A stretch of DNA of 8,244 bases from assembly GCA_903873355.1 (NCBI GenBank), contig CAIQOG010000487.1, positions 1 through 8,244 of the forward strand, written 5' to 3'. The stretch is from an uncultured Bacteroidales bacterium. Lineage in GTDB: Bacteria; Bacteroidota; Bacteroidia; Bacteroidales; Paludibacteraceae. Shown in pieces: positions 5,651 to 8,244 of this stretch (positions within the stretch are counted from its first letter, which is position 1; every line of letters begins with the position of its first letter). Under the pieces are notes generated by a model. It was not told where the DNA came from. It searched no databases and saw only the letters and a program-made list of their open reading frames with translations. Position numbers and translations under genes: made by a program.

Positions 5651-7033
5651 ATGGATAAGAATAATTTTCTATACATTTCTAACTCAGTTCCCCTTCAGGG
5701 GTTAGGGGTTTCCAATCACAATATAATTGTTCCGATTAAGGATTCTGACGAGTTTTTCATTGTCAATCCCTTGCACAAGTCAGCTGATATTATTTCTGCA
5801 AATGAACTAAAGATGCTGAAAAACAAGCTTGATCCGAAAGGTGAGTTTGCACAAAATGGCTATCTTGTAGATGAGGAGAAAGAAAAACGAGCTTTCAAAC
5901 TGGCTTATCTTGACTTTACTGAAAAACGGGAAGATGATGAAACGCAGTTGTTTTTTGTGCCAAACTATTCCTGCAACTTTGCCTGCTCATATTGTTATCA
6001 GGAAGGTTATAATCCGATTCAGAAGGTAGTGAACAATGAAGTAATTGACGCTTTTTTCAGGTATGTGCGTACAGAATTTGCCGGACGTAGAAAATATATT
6101 ACCGTTTTTGGTGGTGAGCCCTTGCTACCTGGCGAAAATCAGCGGACGATGTTAACTCATTTTCTCTATAGAGCCAATGAAGCCGGACTCGATTTAGCCT
6201 TTGTAACTAATGGCTATACGCTTGCTTCGTATGTTGATTTATTGAAAACAGCCAGCATACGTGAAGTGCAGGTTACACTTGATGGAACGCAGGAAGTGCA
6301 TGATGGACGACGTTACCTAAAAGGAAAACAACCCACTTTTGATAAAATTGTGGAAGGAATTGATGCCTGTCTGGCTGCCGGAATCAAAATCAACCTGCGG
6401 ATGGTTATCGATAAAGACAACATAGAAAATCTGGCCGGATTATCACGCTTTGCCATTGACAAAGGATGGACTATTTCGCCGTATTTCAAAACTCAAATCG
6501 GCCGAAACTACGAACTGCATTTCTGCAACAGTACTCCCGAAAAGCTTTTTGACCGTGCCACACTCTATCAGCATTTATACGAATTGCTGAAAGTTCATCC
6601 GTACATTGCGGAGTTTTATAAACCGGCTTTTTCAATAGCTAAATATATAGCTGAACACGAAGAACTGCCAACTCCGCTTTTTGATTCCTGTCCGGCTTGT
6701 AAAACCGAGTGGGCGTTTGACTTTACCGGCACTATTTATTCATGTACAGCCACAGTTGGTAATAAGGGTGACGAACTTGGCACGTTTTATCCTGAAGTAA
6801 CAAAAAATGAGACGGCCATAGAAAGCTGGCAAAACCGCGATATTACCACCATCGAAAAATGTAAAACCTGCGATGTTGCGCTGGCTTGCGGAGGCGGTTG
6901 TGCTTCGGTGGCAAAGAATAAGAATGGACATCCAAATACACCCGATTGCCGTCCGGTAAAGGAATTATTGAGTTTAGGAGCAGCGTATTACCTTACCCCA
7001 ACCCTCTCCAAAGGTGAGGGAGACAGCATTTGA
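5651..7033 (+). CDS. Radical SAM/SPASM protein, peptide-maturase type
   Basis: Counting from the ATG at 5651 (460 residues), C108-x3-C112-x2-C115 in NYSCNFACSYCYQ binds the radical SAM 4Fe-4S cluster, and GGEP at 154-157 is the SAM-binding motif. The C-terminal SPASM domain has C347, C350, C365, C404-x2-C407-x5-C413-x3-C417 and C433, enough for two auxiliary clusters. The N-terminal region (FFIVNPLHKSADIISANEL and a GYLVDEE segment) is typical of enzymes that modify ribosomal peptides, such as thioether or C-C bond makers; anaerobic sulfatase maturases are the main alternative. The frame extends to a TTG at 5615, inside a repeat, so the ATG is preferred. Residues about 12-20 (SVPLQGLGV) and the tail LTPTLSKGEGDSI are encoded by palindromic repeats and are probably insertions; the original protein likely ended near YYL. 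It follows the Cys-rich peptide gene. Confidence 0.85.
   Translation: MDKNNFLYISNSVPLQGLGVSNHNIIVPIKDSDEFFIVNPLHKSADIISANELKMLKNKLDPKGEFAQNGYLVDEEKEKRAFKLAYLDFTEKREDDETQLFFVPNYSCNFACSYCYQEGYNPIQKVVNNEVIDAFFRYVRTEFAGRRKYITVFGGEPLLPGENQRTMLTHFLYRANEAGLDLAFVTNGYTLASYVDLLKTASIREVQVTLDGTQEVHDGRRYLKGKQPTFDKIVEGIDACLAAGIKINLRMVIDKDNIENLAGLSRFAIDKGWTISPYFKTQIGRNYELHFCNSTPEKLFDRATLYQHLYELLKVHPYIAEFYKPAFSIAKYIAEHEELPTPLFDSCPACKTEWAFDFTGTIYSCTATVGNKGDELGTFYPEVTKNETAIESWQNRDITTIEKCKTCDVALACGGGCASVAKNKNGHPNTPDCRPVKELLSLGAAYYLTPTLSKGEGDSI
5688..5710 (-). repeat. REP-like repeat inserted in frame in the radical SAM 5' end
   Basis: This 23-nt stretch is the reverse complement of 5567-5589 with one mismatch, core CCCCTTCAGGGGTTAGGGG. 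It lies inside the radical SAM reading frame and encodes VPLQGLGV at residues 13-20. The two copies face each other across 98 nt that include the ATG, so the messenger could fold the start region into a long-range hairpin. Confidence 0.75.
6996..7023 (+). repeat. REP-like repeat forming the 3' end of the radical SAM gene
   Basis: The 28-nt stretch contains the imperfect hairpin CCCTCTCC-AAA-GGTGAGGG and belongs to a second repeat family, distinct from that at the 5' end. It is read in frame as TPTLSKGEGD, a peptide that I recognise as a common translation of intergenic palindromes. An inverted copy lies at 7133-7161. Confidence 0.75.
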
Positions 7034-7045
7034 ATAGATTTTTCA

Positions 7046-7053
7046 TAATTTTG
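7046..7053 (+). promoter_or_regulatory. Possible -7 box before the thioredoxin reductase fusion
   Basis: TAATTTTG matches TAnnTTTG. A TTTG lies 13 nt upstream rather than the usual 19, so the match is incomplete. If used, it would give a leader of about 110 nt that includes the repeat hairpin at 7136-7155. Confidence 0.3.
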
Positions 7054-7132
7054 AGCATTCTATTGTTAGATATATGAATAAATGAACATATTTAGGCAAC
7101 ATTTAAATTACAATAAATTTAAAAATACCGTA

Positions 7133-7161
7133 TCTCCCTCTCCTTTTGGAGAGGGTCGGGG
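7133..7161 (-). repeat. REP-like hairpin just before the thioredoxin reductase gene
   Basis: CCCTCTCC (7136-7143), a TTTT loop and GGAGAGGG (7148-7155) make a perfect 8-bp GC-rich stem. The whole stretch is an inverted copy of 6996-7023 with a few differences. The two copies flank a 109-nt AT-rich spacer, a pairing like bacterial BIME arrangements. There is no U-run after the stem, so it is not a classical terminator. Confidence 0.75.
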
Positions 7162-7170
7162 AGAGGTCTT
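7158..7170 (+). promoter_or_regulatory. Purine-rich ribosome-binding-like sequence supplied by a repeat
   Basis: GGGGAGAGG (7158-7166) ends 4 nt before the ATG at 7171 and comes from the edge of the palindromic repeat. Most genes in this window have no such sequence. Spacing is shorter than ideal, and part of it borders the adjacent hairpin, so folding could change translation. Confidence 0.4.
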
Positions 7171-8244
7171 ATGAAAGAAATTAATGCAGTTGATTTTGAA
7201 AAAGAAGTTCTAAGTGGAGATAAAGTAGTACTCGATTTTTACTCCACCGAATGTCCGCCCTGTGAGGCATTGGCACCTAAATTTGAAGCCATGGCCGAAT
7301 TGTACGGTGAGAAAATCAAGTTTCTGAAGATTTTCCGTCAGGGAAACCGTGAACTGGCAACCGAACTGGGTGTAAGTTCATCGCCAACGCTTTTGTTTTT
7401 TGATAATGGCAAGCAAATTCTGGATACCATCAGTGGTGGAATTAAAAAGTCAGAAATAGTGGAACGGTTGGATAAAATGCTGACTGCTGAAGAAGTAAAA
7501 GCTATCAAAGCCAATCAAAAATCAACTGTTTCTGAGTGCGATGTAGCTATTTTGGGTGGCGGACCTGCCGGGCTGACAGCCGGAATTTATCTTGGACAAG
7601 CCAAAATTAAAACTGTGCTGATTGATCCTGCACTTCCGGGTGGATACATGGGTATTACTCATCAGGTTTCCAATTATCCGGGATTTGATCAGCCACAATC
7701 TGGTTTTATGCTGGCACACTACATGAGTGAACAGGCCAAACATACCGGAATAGACTTTAAAGTGGCTGTGGATATTACCTCTGTGGATTTATTGAAAAAA
7801 GAAATTGTGATTGATGAACTGGAAACCATTCGGGCTAAAAAAATTATTATAGCTACAGGTACTACTCCAAATACGATGAATGCCCCAGGTGAAAAAGAAC
7901 TGAAAGGCAAAGGCATTTCGTATTGTGCCACCTGTGATGCTAAATACTTTGTGGATAAGGTAGTAACGGTGATTGGTGGAGGAAACTCGGCAGTAGAAGA
8001 AGCATTGTTTATCACTAAGTTTGCAAGTAAAGTAACGATGATTCATCAGTTCGACAAACTGACAGCCAACCAAACTGCAATTGAACATCTTCAGGCTAAC
8101 GAAAAAATAAGCGTGCTGTACGAATATGAACCACGGAATTTTGAAAAACGTGGAAATACCATGATTACAACTATCGAGGATTTAAAGACCAAAGAAATGA
8201 AGGAACTCGAATCCGATGGTGTATTTGTTTTTATAGGTTTCAAA
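7171..8244 (+). CDS. Thioredoxin-thioredoxin reductase fusion (partial, runs off the window)
   Basis: The frame is open from ATG 7171 to the window end (358 codons seen). Residues 1 to about 105 are a thioredoxin fold with C28-P-P-C31 in place of the usual WCGPC, and a cis-proline at SSSP72T. After a short linker, residues from about 120 form an FAD/NADPH oxidoreductase: GGGPAG at 129-134 binds FAD, C252-A-T-C255-D is the redox-active pair, and GGGNSA at 269-274 binds NADPH. The protein would pass electrons from NADPH through FAD to its own CPPC pair and then to a partner. Known fusions usually have thioredoxin at the C-terminus, whereas here it is N-terminal. CATCDA replaces the common CATCDG. 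As the last visible operon gene it may reduce disulfides of the Cys-rich peptide, the rhodanese persulfide or the methyltransferase cysteines; this is inference. It cannot be told whether more domains follow. Confidence 0.88.
   Translation, partial: MKEINAVDFEKEVLSGDKVVLDFYSTECPPCEALAPKFEAMAELYGEKIKFLKIFRQGNRELATELGVSSSPTLLFFDNGKQILDTISGGIKKSEIVERLDKMLTAEEVKAIKANQKSTVSECDVAILGGGPAGLTAGIYLGQAKIKTVLIDPALPGGYMGITHQVSNYPGFDQPQSGFMLAHYMSEQAKHTGIDFKVAVDITSVDLLKKEIVIDELETIRAKKIIIATGTTPNTMNAPGEKELKGKGISYCATCDAKYFVDKVVTVIGGGNSAVEEALFITKFASKVTMIHQFDKLTANQTAIEHLQANEKISVLYEYEPRNFEKRGNTMITTIEDLKTKEMKELESDGVFVFIGFK

Noticed and set aside
6740..6931. Minus-strand frame opposite the SPASM domain
   Set aside because: It is a shadow of the Cys-rich SPASM coding sequence.
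7102..7123. TTTAAATT / AATTTAAA hairpin as a terminator
   Set aside because: It is entirely A/T, would be unstable, and has no following U-run on the + strand; chance in AT-rich spacer is likely.
5563..7161. CRISPR array
   Set aside because: The repeats are two different palindromic families in inverted pairs, with no regular direct spacing.
7522..8088. Minus-strand frames opposite the thioredoxin reductase
   Set aside because: The + strand is open through the window end and carries FAD, CxxC and NADPH motifs, so these are shadows.
4725..8244. Standard arsenic-resistance or arsenosugar operon
   Set aside because: There is no arsR, arsC, efflux gene or ArsS-type radical SAM gene in view; only the methyltransferase resembles arsenic genes.

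Overview
The window is AT-rich DNA from a member of the Bacteroidetes (Bacteroidota). Three things point there: TAnnTTTG -7 promoter boxes, two of them with a TTG/TTTTG -33 element exactly 19 nt upstream; start codons mostly without Shine-Dalgarno sequences; and protein families typical of that phylum. No genus can be named from the sequence alone. There are no tRNA, rRNA or CRISPR sequences.

Left part (1-2231, + strand): the tail of an unidentified gene and two overlapping GT2 glycosyltransferase genes form the end of a surface-polysaccharide gene cluster. A MarC-family membrane protein follows, with its own promoter inside a 9-bp inverted repeat. A strong bidirectional hairpin terminator (2253-2293) closes this block and also ends the convergent block to its right.

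Middle part (2314-4228, - strand): a two-gene operon encodes a PchB/AroQ-type chorismate mutase (probably starting at a TTG codon) and a DRE-TIM aldolase, 2 nt apart. Upstream lies a stand-alone protein that matches only the zinc-ribbon N-terminal part of IS1595-type transposases. It is transcribed divergently from the right-hand operon through a pair of good back-to-back promoters (4272-4352).

Right part (4385-8244, + strand): this is the most interesting block. In order it encodes a single-domain rhodanese, an ArsM-like SAM methyltransferase, a 36-residue peptide with five cysteines (5445-5555), a radical SAM/SPASM enzyme of the peptide-maturase kind, and a fused thioredoxin-thioredoxin reductase that runs off the window. 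A small Cys-rich peptide directly before a SPASM enzyme, surrounded by sulfur-transfer, methylation and dithiol-reduction enzymes, suggests a ribosomally made and modified peptide, or a thiol/metalloid-handling system, that I cannot match to a named family. Function is inferred only from families and gene order.

The radical SAM gene carries REP-like palindromic repeats at both ends. One family lies before and inside its 5' end and the other forms its 3' end and the leader of the next gene. In the coding parts they are read in frame, adding foreign-looking residues to both protein ends. The last copy also places a purine-rich ribosome-binding-like sequence before the thioredoxin-reductase ATG.
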